DNA of 64,000 nucleotides. Source: Catellatospora citrea (GTDB taxonomy: Bacteria; Actinomycetota; Actinomycetes; Mycobacteriales; Micromonosporaceae). The first letter of the stretch is position 1. Each line of letters starts with the position of its first letter. A model generated the notes under the pieces. The model did no database searches. It had not been told where the DNA came from and saw only the letters and a list, made by a program, of their open reading frames with translations. The stretch covers positions 5,270,001 through 5,334,000 of the forward strand of contig NZ_RAPR01000001.1 in assembly GCF_003610235.1 (NCBI RefSeq), in the 5' to 3' direction. Positions 17,142-25,317 of this stretch are shown here, piece after piece. The position numbers were made by a program, and so were the translations under genes.

Positions 17142-17690
17142 ATGAGTGAGTCGTCCCAGACGGAGATCGTCATCGCGCCGGTCGGCCTCGAGCACCTGCG
17201 CCAGATCCTGGACCTCGGCTACCGGGTCTTCGACACGACGGTGAAGCCCTACACCTCCTGGTCGCTGACGGCCGTCGCGGAGCACCTGGACAGCGGCGAC
17301 AGCGCGTGCTGGGTGGCCCTGGACGGGACCACGGTGGTCGGCTTCGTGCTCGGCTCGCAGACGTTCGAGTTGCGCGACGACTGGGGTTATCTGGAGTGGA
17401 TCGCGGTGGATCCGGCGTACCAGGGCCGGGGCATCGCCGGGCGGCTGGTCGACGCGTGCTGCGAGGCGCTGTTCGCGGGCGGGGCGAGCCGGGTGGTGAC
17501 CGACGTCGAGTCGTCCAACAGCGCCTCGGCCACGCTGATGTCGCGCAACGGCTTCCTGCCGGCGGTCACCGTCACCCTGTTCGTCCGCAGCAGCCAGCCC
17601 GGCGAGGAGCCCGGCCGAGCGGTACGCGGCGTGTCCAAGCGTCCCCTGATCCGTAGCGGCCGCCTGCTCGGCGACCACCGCAACCCGTAA
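17142..17690 (+). CDS. GNAT-family N-acetyltransferase
   Basis: 182 residues from ATG 17142 (MSESSQTEIVIAPVGLEHL); in-frame sequence upstream is antisense to the hydrolase and not coding. The acetyl-CoA-binding motif A is clear (LEWIAVDPAYQGRGIAGRL, Q-x-x-G-x-G/A), with motif B in SASATLMSRNGF. The C-terminal tail is basic. The acceptor substrate cannot be predicted. It ends four bases before the palindrome at 17694-17712 that precedes leuB. Confidence 0.88.
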   Translation: MSESSQTEIVIAPVGLEHLRQILDLGYRVFDTTVKPYTSWSLTAVAEHLDSGDSACWVALDGTTVVGFVLGSQTFELRDDWGYLEWIAVDPAYQGRGIAGRLVDACCEALFAGGASRVVTDVESSNSASATLMSRNGFLPAVTVTLFVRSSQPGEEPGRAVRGVSKRPLIRSGRLLGDHRNP

Positions 17691-17693
17691 CCG

Positions 17694-17712
17694 CGTTCCA
17701 CATTCTGGAACG
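17694..17712. promoter_or_regulatory. Palindrome upstream of leuB (candidate operator)
   Basis: CGTTCCA-CATTC-TGGAACG, 7-bp arms with a 5-base spacer, lies 80 bases before the leuB start. The half-site and spacing resemble IclR-family operators. An NdgR-like IclR regulator encoded at 47.5-48.2 kb is a plausible ligand, by inference only. Confidence 0.45.
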
Positions 17713-17791
17713 GATGTACCGTTGGGTGGGAGCGGGGCTTAACGTTCGGTAGACATGTGGGATGAGCGGAAGCGGTAGGGAGCGGGCAGGC

Positions 17792-18814
17792 ATGCGCATC
17801 GCGGTCGTGGCGGGTGACGGGATCGGCGCCGAGGTGGTGGCGGAGGGGCTCAAGGTCCTCGACGCGGTGCTGCCGGGCGTGGAGGCGACGCCGTACGACC
17901 TGGGTGCGGCGCGCTACCACCGGACCGGTGAGGTGTTCCCGGACTCGGTGCGCGACGAGCTGGCCCAGCACGACGCGATCCTGCTCGGCGCGGTCGGCGA
18001 CCCCACGGTGCCGCCGGGCGTGCTGGAGCGCGGCCTGCTGCTGAAGCTGCGCTTCGACTTCGACCAGTACGTCAACCTGCGCCCGTCGCGGCTGTGGCCC
18101 GGGACCAGCGGTCCGCTGGCCGGAGTGAAGCCGGGCGAGATCGACTTCGTGGTGGTGCGCGAGGGCACCGAGGGCCTGTACGCGGGCGCCGGCGGCGGCC
18201 TGCACCGGGGCACCCCGGCGGAGATCGCCACCGAGGAGAGCCTGAACACCCGCCACGGCGTGGAGCGCGTGATCCGGGACGCCTTCGCGCGGGCCGGCAA
18301 CCGGGCCCGCCGCAAGGTCACCATGGTGCACAAGACCAACGTGCTGACCCACGCGGGCGGCCTGTGGGCGCGCACCTTCGCCGAGGTGGCCGAGGAGTTC
18401 CCGGACATCGCGACGGAATACCAGCACGTCGACGCGGCGGCCATGTTCATGGTGACCAACCCGCAGCGCTACGACGTGATCGTCACCGACAACCTGTTCG
18501 GCGACATCCTGACCGACATCGCGGCCGCCGTCACCGGTGGCATCGGCCTGGCCGCGAGCGGCTGCATCAACCCGACCCGGGCCTACCCGTCGATGTTCGA
18601 GCCGGTGCACGGCTCCGCGCCGGACATCGCGGGCCAGGGCAAGGCCGACCCCGTGGCGGCGATCCTGTCCGTGGCGCTGTGCCTGGAGCACCTCGGCCAC
18701 CCCGACGAGGCCCGCAAGATCGAAGAGGCCGTCGCGACCGAGCTCTCCGGACGCACCGGCGAGCCGATCCGCACCGCCGAGGTCGGCGACCGGGTATCCG
18801 TACTCGTAGCATGA
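17792..18814 (+). CDS. leuB: 3-isopropylmalate dehydrogenase
   Basis: 340 residues from ATG 17792 ([19 protein letters not shown]), preceded by AGGGAG; an in-frame ATG at 17762 would add ten unusual residues. It oxidatively decarboxylates 3-isopropylmalate with NAD+ in leucine synthesis. Visible motifs are the substrate-binding arginines in [16 protein letters not shown], the metal site [15 protein letters not shown] and the NAD site [16 protein letters not shown]. It is followed after 133 bases by ilvE in the same direction. Confidence 0.96.
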   Translation: MRIAVVAGDGIGAEVVAEGLKVLDAVLPGVEATPYDLGAARYHRTGEVFPDSVRDELAQHDAILLGAVGDPTVPPGVLERGLLLKLRFDFDQYVNLRPSRLWPGTSGPLAGVKPGEIDFVVVREGTEGLYAGAGGGLHRGTPAEIATEESLNTRHGVERVIRDAFARAGNRARRKVTMVHKTNVLTHAGGLWARTFAEVAEEFPDIATEYQHVDAAAMFMVTNPQRYDVIVTDNLFGDILTDIAAAVTGGIGLAASGCINPTRAYPSMFEPVHGSAPDIAGQGKADPVAAILSVALCLEHLGHPDEARKIEEAVATELSGRTGEPIRTAEVGDRVSVLVA

Positions 18815-18947
18815 CCGCAGGGCTCCGGTCCGTGCGGTGACCGGGGTGGATGCGCACAAACTGCCCAGGACATCGGCCGGGCTGGGGTTGAACGACCGTT
18901 AGAGGTAAGTTTTCCCCCAGATCCCCGAACTATGGAGGGCAGCGCGC

Positions 18948-20042
18948 ATGAGTGGCGGTGGCACGATCGACTTCGAGATCCGTCCGAGTTCGCAGCCGGT
19001 ATCGGCCACGGAGCGCGAGGCGCTGCTGGCCAATCCCGGTTTCGGGCGGATCTTCACCGATCACATGGTGACCATCCGGTACGCCGAGGGCAAGGGCTGG
19101 TACGACGCGCGCGTCGAAGCGCGCGCGCCGATCCCGATGGACCCGGCGACCGCCGTACTGCACTACGCGCAAGAGATCTTCGAGGGCATGAAGGCATACC
19201 GGCGGGCCGACGGCCAGGTCGGGTTCTTCCGCCCCGACGCCAACGCGCGCCGGTTCGCCGCGTCGGCCCAGCGCATGGCGATGGCCCCGCTGCCCGAGGA
19301 ACTGTTCCTGGACTCGATCCGCCAGCTCGTCGGCATCGACCAGGAGTGGATCCCCACCAGCGCCGAGGGCAGCCTGTACCTGCGCCCGTTCCAGTACGCC
19401 AGTGAGGTCTTCCTCGGCGTGCGCCCCGCCCGCGAGTACCTGTACTGCGTCATCGCGTCGCCGGTCGGGCCGTACTTCTCGGGTGGGCTCAAGCCGGTCA
19501 CCATCTGGGTGTCCGACGACTACACCCGGGCGGCGCCCGGCGGCACCGGCGCGGCCAAGTGCGGCGGCAACTACGCCGCCTCGCTGCTGGCCCAGGCGCA
19601 GGCCGCGGAGAACGGCTGCGACCAGGTCGTCTACCTCGACGCCGTGGAGCGCAAGTACGTCGACGAGCTCGGTGGCATGAACGTCTTCTTCGTGCGCGCC
19701 GACGGTTCGATGTTCACGCCGGAACTCAACGGATCGATCCTGCCCGGCATCACCCGCGACTCGATCATCCAGCTCGCCCGCGAGCAGGGCCGCCAGGTGC
19801 AGGAGCGCCCGGTCACCATCGACGAGTGGCGTGACGGCGCGCGCAGCGGCGAGATCGTGGAGACGTTCGCCTGCGGCACCGCCGCCGTGCTGACCCCGAT
19901 CGGCACCGTGCGCGGCGTCGACGGCGAGTTCAAGCTCGGCGACGGCGGCACCGGCCCGGTCACCGCCGGCCTGCGCCAGTCCCTCGTGGACATCCAGTAC
20001 GGCCGCGCCGCCGACCCGTACGGCTGGACCACCACCCTGTAG
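18948..20042 (+). CDS. ilvE: Branched-chain amino acid aminotransferase
   Basis: 364 residues, the size of the larger fold-type IV BCAT form. It transfers the amino group from glutamate to the 2-keto acids of Val, Ile and Leu using PLP. The PLP-lysine motif GTGAAKCGGNYAAS is present, with YAQEIFEGMKAYR near the N-terminus and ETFACGTAAVLTPIG near the C-terminus binding the cofactor phosphate. The ATG follows GGAGGGCAGCGCGC. A family A repeat starts ten bases after the stop. Confidence 0.97.
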   Translation: MSGGGTIDFEIRPSSQPVSATEREALLANPGFGRIFTDHMVTIRYAEGKGWYDARVEARAPIPMDPATAVLHYAQEIFEGMKAYRRADGQVGFFRPDANARRFAASAQRMAMAPLPEELFLDSIRQLVGIDQEWIPTSAEGSLYLRPFQYASEVFLGVRPAREYLYCVIASPVGPYFSGGLKPVTIWVSDDYTRAAPGGTGAAKCGGNYAASLLAQAQAAENGCDQVVYLDAVERKYVDELGGMNVFFVRADGSMFTPELNGSILPGITRDSIIQLAREQGRQVQERPVTIDEWRDGARSGEIVETFACGTAAVLTPIGTVRGVDGEFKLGDGGTGPVTAGLRQSLVDIQYGRAADPYGWTTTL

Positions 20043-20051
20043 CCCAGTCAA

Positions 20052-20099
20052 AGGAAGGGCACCTTCTTAACGCTCCGCGTTGTAGAAGGTGCCCTTCCT
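20052..20099. repeat. Family A palindromic repeat after ilvE
   Basis: Near-perfect stem: 20052-20073 pairs with 20077-20099 around a TCC loop, with arms reading GGAAGGGCACCTTCT and AGAAGGTGCCCTTCC. It is one of five copies in the window and probably acts as the ilvE terminator. Confidence 0.85.
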
Positions 20100-20224
20100 A
20101 ACATCCGGGGTGGCTTGAGCTGGGCAATCGAGGCCGGGATCGAGGGCTTGCCGACCCGGCGGCCACGGCGCCCGGTATCCCGTGGCCGCTGCGCCGCATA
20201 GCAGATCACCACCGGCTGCGGCGG

Positions 20225-20251
20225 TTGTCCACAAGCACGCGTCTGTCCACA
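20225..20251 (+). promoter_or_regulatory. Two DnaA-box-like nonamers
   Basis: TTGTCCACA (20225-20233) is the consensus DnaA box of high-GC actinobacteria, and CTGTCCACA (20243-20251) differs by one base; they are in the same orientation, 18 bases apart. They lie upstream of the AbiEi-like gene and far from any origin gene. DnaA binding is inferred. Confidence 0.4.
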
Positions 20252-20306
20252 GGCGGCGCGAAGCGACCGGTTGTCCGGCGACGGGCCTGCGGCGACCCTG
20301 CCCTGC

Positions 20307-21257
20307 ATGACTTCCGACTCCGCCGCCGTGCTGGACGAGCTGGCGCACCGCCAGCAGCAGTTGCTGACCCGCGCGCAAGTGCTCGCTGCCGGGCACACCG
20401 ACATGATGATCTACCGTCGGATCCAGACCGGCCGCTGGCAGCGTGTGCTGGCCGGGGTCTACTGCGTGCACGGCGGCACCCTCACCGACGAGCAGCGCCG
20501 CGTCGCCGCCGCGCTGTATGCGGGCCCCGACGCGCAGATCACCGGCCCCAGCGCGCTGACCTGGTACGGCTTCCGTGCCCTGCCGCCCGCGCCCGAGGTC
20601 AACCTGCTCGTCCCGCACGCGACCCGTTGCCGCTCCAACGGCTTCGCCGTGGTGAAACGGGCGCTGACCCTGGACCACCGCGCCCGCCACACCGACCTCT
20701 ACCAGGTGGTCAGTCCGGCCCGAGCGGTCATCGACACCTGCCGGGAACTGCGTGAACTGCGCACCGTCCGAGCGGTCATGGCCGAGGCGGTGCAGCGCTT
20801 CCGGGTCCCGCCGAAGCGGCTCGACGACGAGATCCGCCGTGCTGCCCGCAGCCGCACCGCGGTGGCCCGCAAGGTCCTGGCCGAGATCGCCGGTGGCGCG
20901 CGTTCTGCTCCAGAGGCGCAGGCCAGGGCACTGCTGGCCGGGCTGCCGGAGCTGGGCCCGGTGCTGTGGAACCCACGGCTGGCGCTGACCGACGGCACGC
21001 CGCTGCCCACGCCCGACGGTTACGTGCCGGGCGCGGCGCTGGCGATCGAGGTGGATTCGCGGGAGTTCCATCTGAACCCCGAGGACTGGGCGCGTTCCCT
21101 GGAGCGGCACAACGTGCTCGGCCGGCACGGTGTCCAGGTGCTGCACTTCACGCCCTCGTTCGTGGCAGGTCAGCCGGACGAGGTACGCCGGATCGTCGCC
21201 GAGGCCGCGACCCTGAGAAGAGGTTTCCGCACCAGCGTGCGCGTGGTGCGGAGTTAA
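20307..21257 (+). CDS. AbiEi-type winged-helix antitoxin domain with a DUF559-like nuclease-fold C-terminus
   Basis: 316 residues from ATG 20307; a TTG at 20271 is also in frame. The N-terminal 90 residues match the AbiEi pattern (LLTRAQVLAAGHTDMMIYRR, then GRWQRVLAGVYCVHGG). The C-terminus (AIEVDSREFHLNPEDWARSL, then ERHNVLGRHGVQVLHFTPS) has the E-x-D and D/R pattern of DUF559/Vsr-like endonuclease folds. No AbiEii toxin is next to it, so this is an orphan. In actinobacteria such two-domain proteins are common and uncharacterised. Its TAA lies at the first bases of a degenerate family A repeat. Confidence 0.7.
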   Translation: MTSDSAAVLDELAHRQQQLLTRAQVLAAGHTDMMIYRRIQTGRWQRVLAGVYCVHGGTLTDEQRRVAAALYAGPDAQITGPSALTWYGFRALPPAPEVNLLVPHATRCRSNGFAVVKRALTLDHRARHTDLYQVVSPARAVIDTCRELRELRTVRAVMAEAVQRFRVPPKRLDDEIRRAARSRTAVARKVLAEIAGGARSAPEAQARALLAGLPELGPVLWNPRLALTDGTPLPTPDGYVPGAALAIEVDSREFHLNPEDWARSLERHNVLGRHGVQVLHFTPSFVAGQPDEVRRIVAEAATLRRGFRTSVRVVRS

Positions 21258-21338
21258 GAAGGTGCCCTTCGGCTACCTACAGCGATAAGCAGCGCGGCTG
21301 CTCGTCTCGCTGACGCGAGCCGACGATGCCCTTCCTTC
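21256..21338. repeat. Degenerate family A repeat with an insert
   Basis: AAGAAGGTGCCCTTC (21256-21270) and GATGCCCTTCCTT (21325-21337) are the two ends, separated by about 54 unrelated bases that contain their own small hairpin (GCTCGTC/CGCGAGC region). The gap 21258-21609 otherwise holds only the small ORF at 21343-21510. Confidence 0.55.
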
Positions 21339-21342
21339 GGCG

Positions 21343-21510
21343 TCAGCGGGTGGGGCGGTGGGTGCTGGTGGGGCGGGATCCCGAAGGGCGGGAACCGTGC
21401 GGACGGGTGCCGGCGGGTCGGGTGCCTGCCCAGCGCGCTGCGGACGATCGTATGACCCCAAATTGGGACTCGACGTGCGCCATGTGCCGTTCTACGTTGT
21501 CAGGTGCCAT
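21343..21510 (-). CDS. Candidate small protein with Arg-Pro-rich tail
   Basis: A 55-codon ORF begins at ATG 21510 after CGAGGAGGTCCGAC, a near-ideal ribosome site six bases away. Residues 1-25 look like an ordinary helix (MAPDNVERHMAHVESQFGVI). Residues 28-55 are a five-fold imperfect repeat of the type G/S-T/S-R-P (GTRPAGTRPHGSRPSGSRP). It lies 99 bases downstream of the prim-pol-like gene on the same strand, so the two may form an operon. No family was recognised. The main evidence is the ribosome site and the periodic tail. Confidence 0.45.
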   Translation of the reverse strand: MAPDNVERHMAHVESQFGVIRSSAARWAGTRPAGTRPHGSRPSGSRPTSTHRPTR

Positions 21511-21609
21511 GTCGGACCTCCTCGATACCTCACCTAACGACCGCGCTGCCGGGCGGTCGCTGCCCGGTGCACGTCACCGGGCGGGTTCGAGGGGTGACAG
21601 GACTGCAGT

Positions 21610-22332
21610 TCAGACGGCTCGGCGCAGGGTCGGGGTGGGCTTGAGCGCGGCCGGCCGGGGCAGGGCCGGCGCGGCCAGCCGGCGGCGGGCGGTGACGGGC
21701 AGGTCCAGGAACGAGGCGTCGAGCGCGACCAGCGCCTGCACCAGGGCCGTCTGGAACTCGTCCGGGTCGGGCAGTTGCCAGCCGATGCTCTGCGGCGACA
21801 CCTTCCAGCGGATCGGGCCGTCCGGCAGGACCGTGGGCGGGGCGGGGATCCACGAGCCGAGCGAGTGGCGCACCACGTCGACGCGGTGGTCCAGCTCGGG
21901 TGCCAGTGTGCCGCCCGAGCGCATCAGGAACATCCAGCTGCCCGCGGCGGTGACCGCGACGGGTCCGCGCACGTGGCCCGCGGAGGTCGCGCGGCCGGGG
22001 CCGGTCGGCGGCCCGCACACGGCCCGCGAGCCGAGCAGGGCGGGCACTTCGAGGACGTCGAAGGCGTGGCCGGTGGGCAGCAGCAGCGCGTGCGGGCGTT
22101 CGCTCCACCACTCGTCGAACTGCTCGGACCTGGTGCTCGTCCGGGTCTCCCAGTCGTCGAACAGCGGGTGGCTGCTGGTGGCGAAGCAGTTCACCCGGTC
22201 GCAGGCCATGCGCCGGCCGTTGAAGTATCCGCCCGGCGTCACCGCCCAGCCGTGGTCGGCGAAACGCTGCGCCGCCAGGCGCAGCCGCCGCCGTAACAGG
22301 GCTCTGCCGAACGGCGCCTGTGGCCACCGCAT
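21610..22332 (-). CDS. Prim-pol-like (bifunctional DNA primase/polymerase N-terminal) protein, divergent
   Basis: 240 residues from ATG 22332. The segment RLRLAAQRFADHGWAVTPGG followed by CFATSSHPLFDDWE and HALLLPTGHAFDVLEVPALL matches short actinobacterial proteins named bifunctional DNA primase/polymerase. The expected acidic pair of archaeo-eukaryotic primases is altered (FDVLEVP, with E and different spacing rather than a D-x-D), so catalysis is doubtful. It is divergent from the XRE-TPR regulator across a 228-base AT-richer spacer. A role in DNA synthesis is not supported beyond the fold. Confidence 0.65.
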   Translation of the reverse strand: MRWPQAPFGRALLRRRLRLAAQRFADHGWAVTPGGYFNGRRMACDRVNCFATSSHPLFDDWETRTSTRSEQFDEWWSERPHALLLPTGHAFDVLEVPALLGSRAVCGPPTGPGRATSAGHVRGPVAVTAAGSWMFLMRSGGTLAPELDHRVDVVRHSLGSWIPAPPTVLPDGPIRWKVSPQSIGWQLPDPDEFQTALVQALVALDASFLDLPVTARRRLAAPALPRPAALKPTPTLRRAV

Positions 22333-22464
22333 GAGTCCGACCCCCTCTTCCGGGTTAAGGGAATCGATCCTAGAGATCGACATCCGCAAAAGCCGTCACC
22401 GACGCGTCGAGTCGTCGTTACATCGACAACAGTCCAGAGCAAACGCCTGAATGCATTGTCCAAC

Positions 22465-22475
22465 TGCAACTTGCA
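22465..22475. promoter_or_regulatory. Short palindrome in the divergent prim-pol/XRE spacer
   Basis: TGCAA-C-TTGCA lies 86 bases upstream of the XRE gene. The spacer is noticeably lower in GC than its surroundings. A role as regulator site is a guess from position and symmetry. Confidence 0.25.
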
Positions 22476-22560
22476 TCTGAAGATACGAGTGTCGGACCGG
22501 ATGTGGGCGCACAGACTGTGCGACTCGGTCAGACCGACCCGATGAGGGGAGGGCTGGAGG

Positions 22561-23787
22561 ATGGACGAGCTGCCGATAGGGCGCCGGGTGTCGTACTGGC
22601 GCAACCGCCGGAAGATGTCGCAGCAGGTCTTCGCCGACCGCCTGGGCAAGTCGAAGAGCTGGGTGGACAAGGTCGAGCGCGGCGTCCGCCGGCTCGACAA
22701 GTTCTCCGTCGTGTACGAGATCGCCGACGTGCTCCAGCTCGACGTCCAGCTGCTGCTGGGCAAGGACCCGGAGCGCCGCCCCGACAGCATGAACTGCATC
22801 GACCAGATCGAGGTCGCCGAGATCCGCTCCGCGCTGGAGCGCTACGACCAGATCAGCGCGTTCTTCTACGCGGCCCCCGAGCCGCCGCCGATCGCGGAGA
22901 TGCGCAAGGCCGCCCTGCACGCCTGGCAGACCTGGGAGCACGGCCGCTACGGCGTGCTGGCCCGCGCGCTGCCCAAGCTGCTGCGCGACGCCCAGGCCGC
23001 CGACACGGCATACGTGCACTCCGACGACTCCCGCGAGGCCGCGCACCTGCTCGGCCAGGTGTACCAGCTGGCCTCCTCGGTGCTGCGCAAGCTCGGCGAG
23101 CTGGACCTGAGCTGGCTGGCCGCGGACCGCTCCATCGCGGTGTCCCAGCGGGCCGGCGACCAGCTGCTCGCCGGCGTGGCCACCACCCGCGTGGCGAACG
23201 CGCTGCGCGCCCTGGGCCGGCACCGCGCGGCGCTCGAGGTCAACGTCAACATCGCCAACCGGCTCTGCCCGACACCGGGCCAGACCGCCGACGACCAGCT
23301 CTCGGTGTACGGCTTCCTGCTGCTGCAGGGCGCGATGGCCGCCTCCTGCATCGGTGACAGCGCGACCATGCGCGACCTGCTGTCCGCGGCCCAGGAGGCG
23401 GCGGCGGGGCTGGGCGGCGACAAGAACCACTACTGGACCAGCTTCGGCCCGACCAACGTGCTGGTGCACCGCGCCGCCGCCGCCGTCGAGCTGGGTGAGG
23501 GCGGCCTGGCCATCTCCATCCACGACGGGCTGGACCCGACCGCGTTCAACGCGCTGCTGCCGGAGCGGCGGGCCCACCACTACCTCGACATGGCCCGCGG
23601 TTTCGCCCAGGTGGGCGACGTCGAGCGGGCGGGGGAGATGCTGCTGGAGGGCGACCTGCTGGCGCCCGCCGAGATCCGCTGCCGGCCGATCGCGCACGAG
23701 GTGCTCAGCGACGTGCTGCGGCGCACCCGCGGCACGCCCACCGCGGCGCTGGCGGAGCTGGCCGAGCAGATGGGGGTGGGCGTGTGA
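22561..23787 (+). CDS. XRE-family helix-turn-helix regulator with TPR-like helical repeats
   Basis: 408 residues. The HTH is at residues 6-60 (IGRRVSYWRNRRKMSQQVFA, then LGKSKSWVDKVERGVRRLDK). The remaining 330 residues are alpha-helical with TPR-like alternation (AAHLLGQVYQLASSVLRKLG, RVANALRALGRHRAALEVNV), a common layout for peptide- or ligand-responsive regulators in actinomycetes. ATG 22561 follows GGGGAGGGCTGGAGG. It is 46 bases upstream of a flavoprotein gene, and this regulator-flavoprotein pairing is probably functional. The ligand is unknown. Confidence 0.85.
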   Translation: MDELPIGRRVSYWRNRRKMSQQVFADRLGKSKSWVDKVERGVRRLDKFSVVYEIADVLQLDVQLLLGKDPERRPDSMNCIDQIEVAEIRSALERYDQISAFFYAAPEPPPIAEMRKAALHAWQTWEHGRYGVLARALPKLLRDAQAADTAYVHSDDSREAAHLLGQVYQLASSVLRKLGELDLSWLAADRSIAVSQRAGDQLLAGVATTRVANALRALGRHRAALEVNVNIANRLCPTPGQTADDQLSVYGFLLLQGAMAASCIGDSATMRDLLSAAQEAAAGLGGDKNHYWTSFGPTNVLVHRAAAAVELGEGGLAISIHDGLDPTAFNALLPERRAHHYLDMARGFAQVGDVERAGEMLLEGDLLAPAEIRCRPIAHEVLSDVLRRTRGTPTAALAELAEQMGVGV

Positions 23788-23833
23788 GCGGCTCCCCGAC
23801 GCCGCCCGCCACCACGGGCGAAGAGGTGGCGGC

Positions 23834-24403
23834 GTGAGCGACGCGACGCGGACGGCGGGCAGGCCGGTGCTGTACGTCATCGCCTGCGGCTCACCGGTGA
23901 CTCGTGACGTCGGCCTGCTGGTCGGGCTCGCCCAGGAGCGGGGCTACGACGTGTGCGTCGTGGTCACGCCGGACGGGCGCAAGTTCGTCGACGTCCCGGC
24001 GCTCGCGACGCAGACGGGCCACCCCGTCCGCAGCACCTACAAGAACCCCGGTGACCCCGACGTGCTGCCGTCGCCGGACGCGCTGATCGTGGCCCCGGCG
24101 ACGGTGAACACGGTGAACAAGTGGGGCGCGGGCATCGCCGACACGCTCGCCCTGGGGCTGATCGTGGAGAGCCAGGGCAAGGGCCTGCCGATCGTGGCGA
24201 TGCCGTTCACGAACGCGGCGATGGCCCGGCACCCGGCGTTCCAGGAGAACATCGTGCGGCTGCGCGGCTGGGGCATCACCGTGCTGTACGGCGACGACGT
24301 GCTGAAACTGCCCGCCCCCGGCGAGGGTGACGCGTACCGCCACGAGTTCGGCTGGGCGCTGGCCCTGGACGCCGTGGAGAAGCTCTGCCCGCCCGGCGCG
24401 TGA
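23834..24403 (+). CDS. Flavoprotein (HFCD/phosphopantothenoylcysteine decarboxylase fold)
   Basis: 189 residues from GTG 23834. Motifs of FMN-binding HFCD proteins are visible: LYVIACGSPVTRDVGLLVGL at the N-terminus, LIVAPATVNTVNKWGAGIAD in the middle (the PAxxN FMN/substrate segment) and PIVAMPFTNAAMARHPAF. Relatives decarboxylate peptidyl cysteines or phosphopantothenoylcysteine. There is no CoaB synthetase domain, so it is not the housekeeping coaBC gene. It follows the XRE-TPR gene closely and may make or modify the ligand that regulator senses; this is inference. Confidence 0.8.
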   Translation: MSDATRTAGRPVLYVIACGSPVTRDVGLLVGLAQERGYDVCVVVTPDGRKFVDVPALATQTGHPVRSTYKNPGDPDVLPSPDALIVAPATVNTVNKWGAGIADTLALGLIVESQGKGLPIVAMPFTNAAMARHPAFQENIVRLRGWGITVLYGDDVLKLPAPGEGDAYRHEFGWALALDAVEKLCPPGA

Positions 24404-24452
24404 GCCGCCCGCGCCACGCGGCCCGAGGCCCGTTGCGCAGTAGTCTGTCCGG

Positions 24453-25271
24453 GTGACCTGGACTGTCGCGTCTTTCACCGACCTGCTGGACAGCGAGTTC
24501 CCACCGCGGTGGGCGGAGCCGTGGGACCGCGTCGGGCTGGTGACCGGGCGTCCCGAGCAGCCGGTGACGCGGGTGCTGGCGGTGGTGGACGTGCTGCCGA
24601 GCACGGTCGCCGAGGCGCTCGACACCGGCGCCGACATGATCATCGCCCACCACCCGCTGCTGCTCAGCGGCGTGTCGTCGGTGGCGGCCACCACCTACCG
24701 GGGCCGGATCGTGCACGACCTGATCGGCAACGGGGTGGCGCTGTACGTCGCGCACACCAACGCCGACGTCGCCCGGCCCGGCGTCAGCGACGCGCTCGCC
24801 GACCTGCTCGGCCTGACCGACACCCGGCCGCTGCGGGCCACCGAGGACGGCCGCGGCTTCGGCCGGGTCGGCAGCCTGCCCGCGCCGCTCACCCTGGGCG
24901 AGTTCGCGCACCTCGCGGCTGGGGCGCTGCCGGTCGCGGGCTGGGGCGTACGCGTCGCGGGCGACCCGGCCCGGCCGGTAGCCACGGTCGCGGTCTGCGG
25001 CGGCTCGGGCGACGAGTTCATCCCCGACGCGGTCGCCGCCGGCGCCGACGTCTACCTGACCGGCGACCTCAAACACCATCGCGTCGCGGACCTGCTGGCC
25101 GCGGGCGGCCCGGCGCTGGTCGACGCGGGCCACTACGCCACCGAGCGGCCCTGGCTGACGCCCCTGGCCGCCTGGCTGCGTACGGCGACCGGACTTGAGA
25201 CCATCGTCTCCGACACCACGACCGATCCGTTCGGTTTCCACGCGTGCGCGACACTTGACCCGGTCGCCTGA
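24453..25271 (+). CDS. Nif3-like dinuclear metal centre protein
   Basis: 272 residues from GTG 24453. NIF3/YqfO family: the two conserved metal-binding clusters are IIAHHPLLLSG near residue 55 and GHYATERP near residue 230, with YVAHTNADVARPGVSDALA between. Members form toroidal hexamers; several are annotated as GTP cyclohydrolase I type 2 without firm proof. In actinobacteria this gene precedes the zinc-ribbon and RNase H genes, and the same order is seen here (46 bases to the next gene). Confidence 0.92.
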   Translation: MTWTVASFTDLLDSEFPPRWAEPWDRVGLVTGRPEQPVTRVLAVVDVLPSTVAEALDTGADMIIAHHPLLLSGVSSVAATTYRGRIVHDLIGNGVALYVAHTNADVARPGVSDALADLLGLTDTRPLRATEDGRGFGRVGSLPAPLTLGEFAHLAAGALPVAGWGVRVAGDPARPVATVAVCGGSGDEFIPDAVAAGADVYLTGDLKHHRVADLLAAGGPALVDAGHYATERPWLTPLAAWLRTATGLETIVSDTTTDPFGFHACATLDPVA

Positions 25272-25317
25272 ACGTGGCCTTTGACAACTGGACAACCGCG
25301 AGAGAAGGAATGCCGAC

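Noticed and set aside
20225..20251. Chromosomal origin
   Set aside because: Only two DnaA-like boxes, no AT-rich stretch and no dnaA or dnaN nearby.
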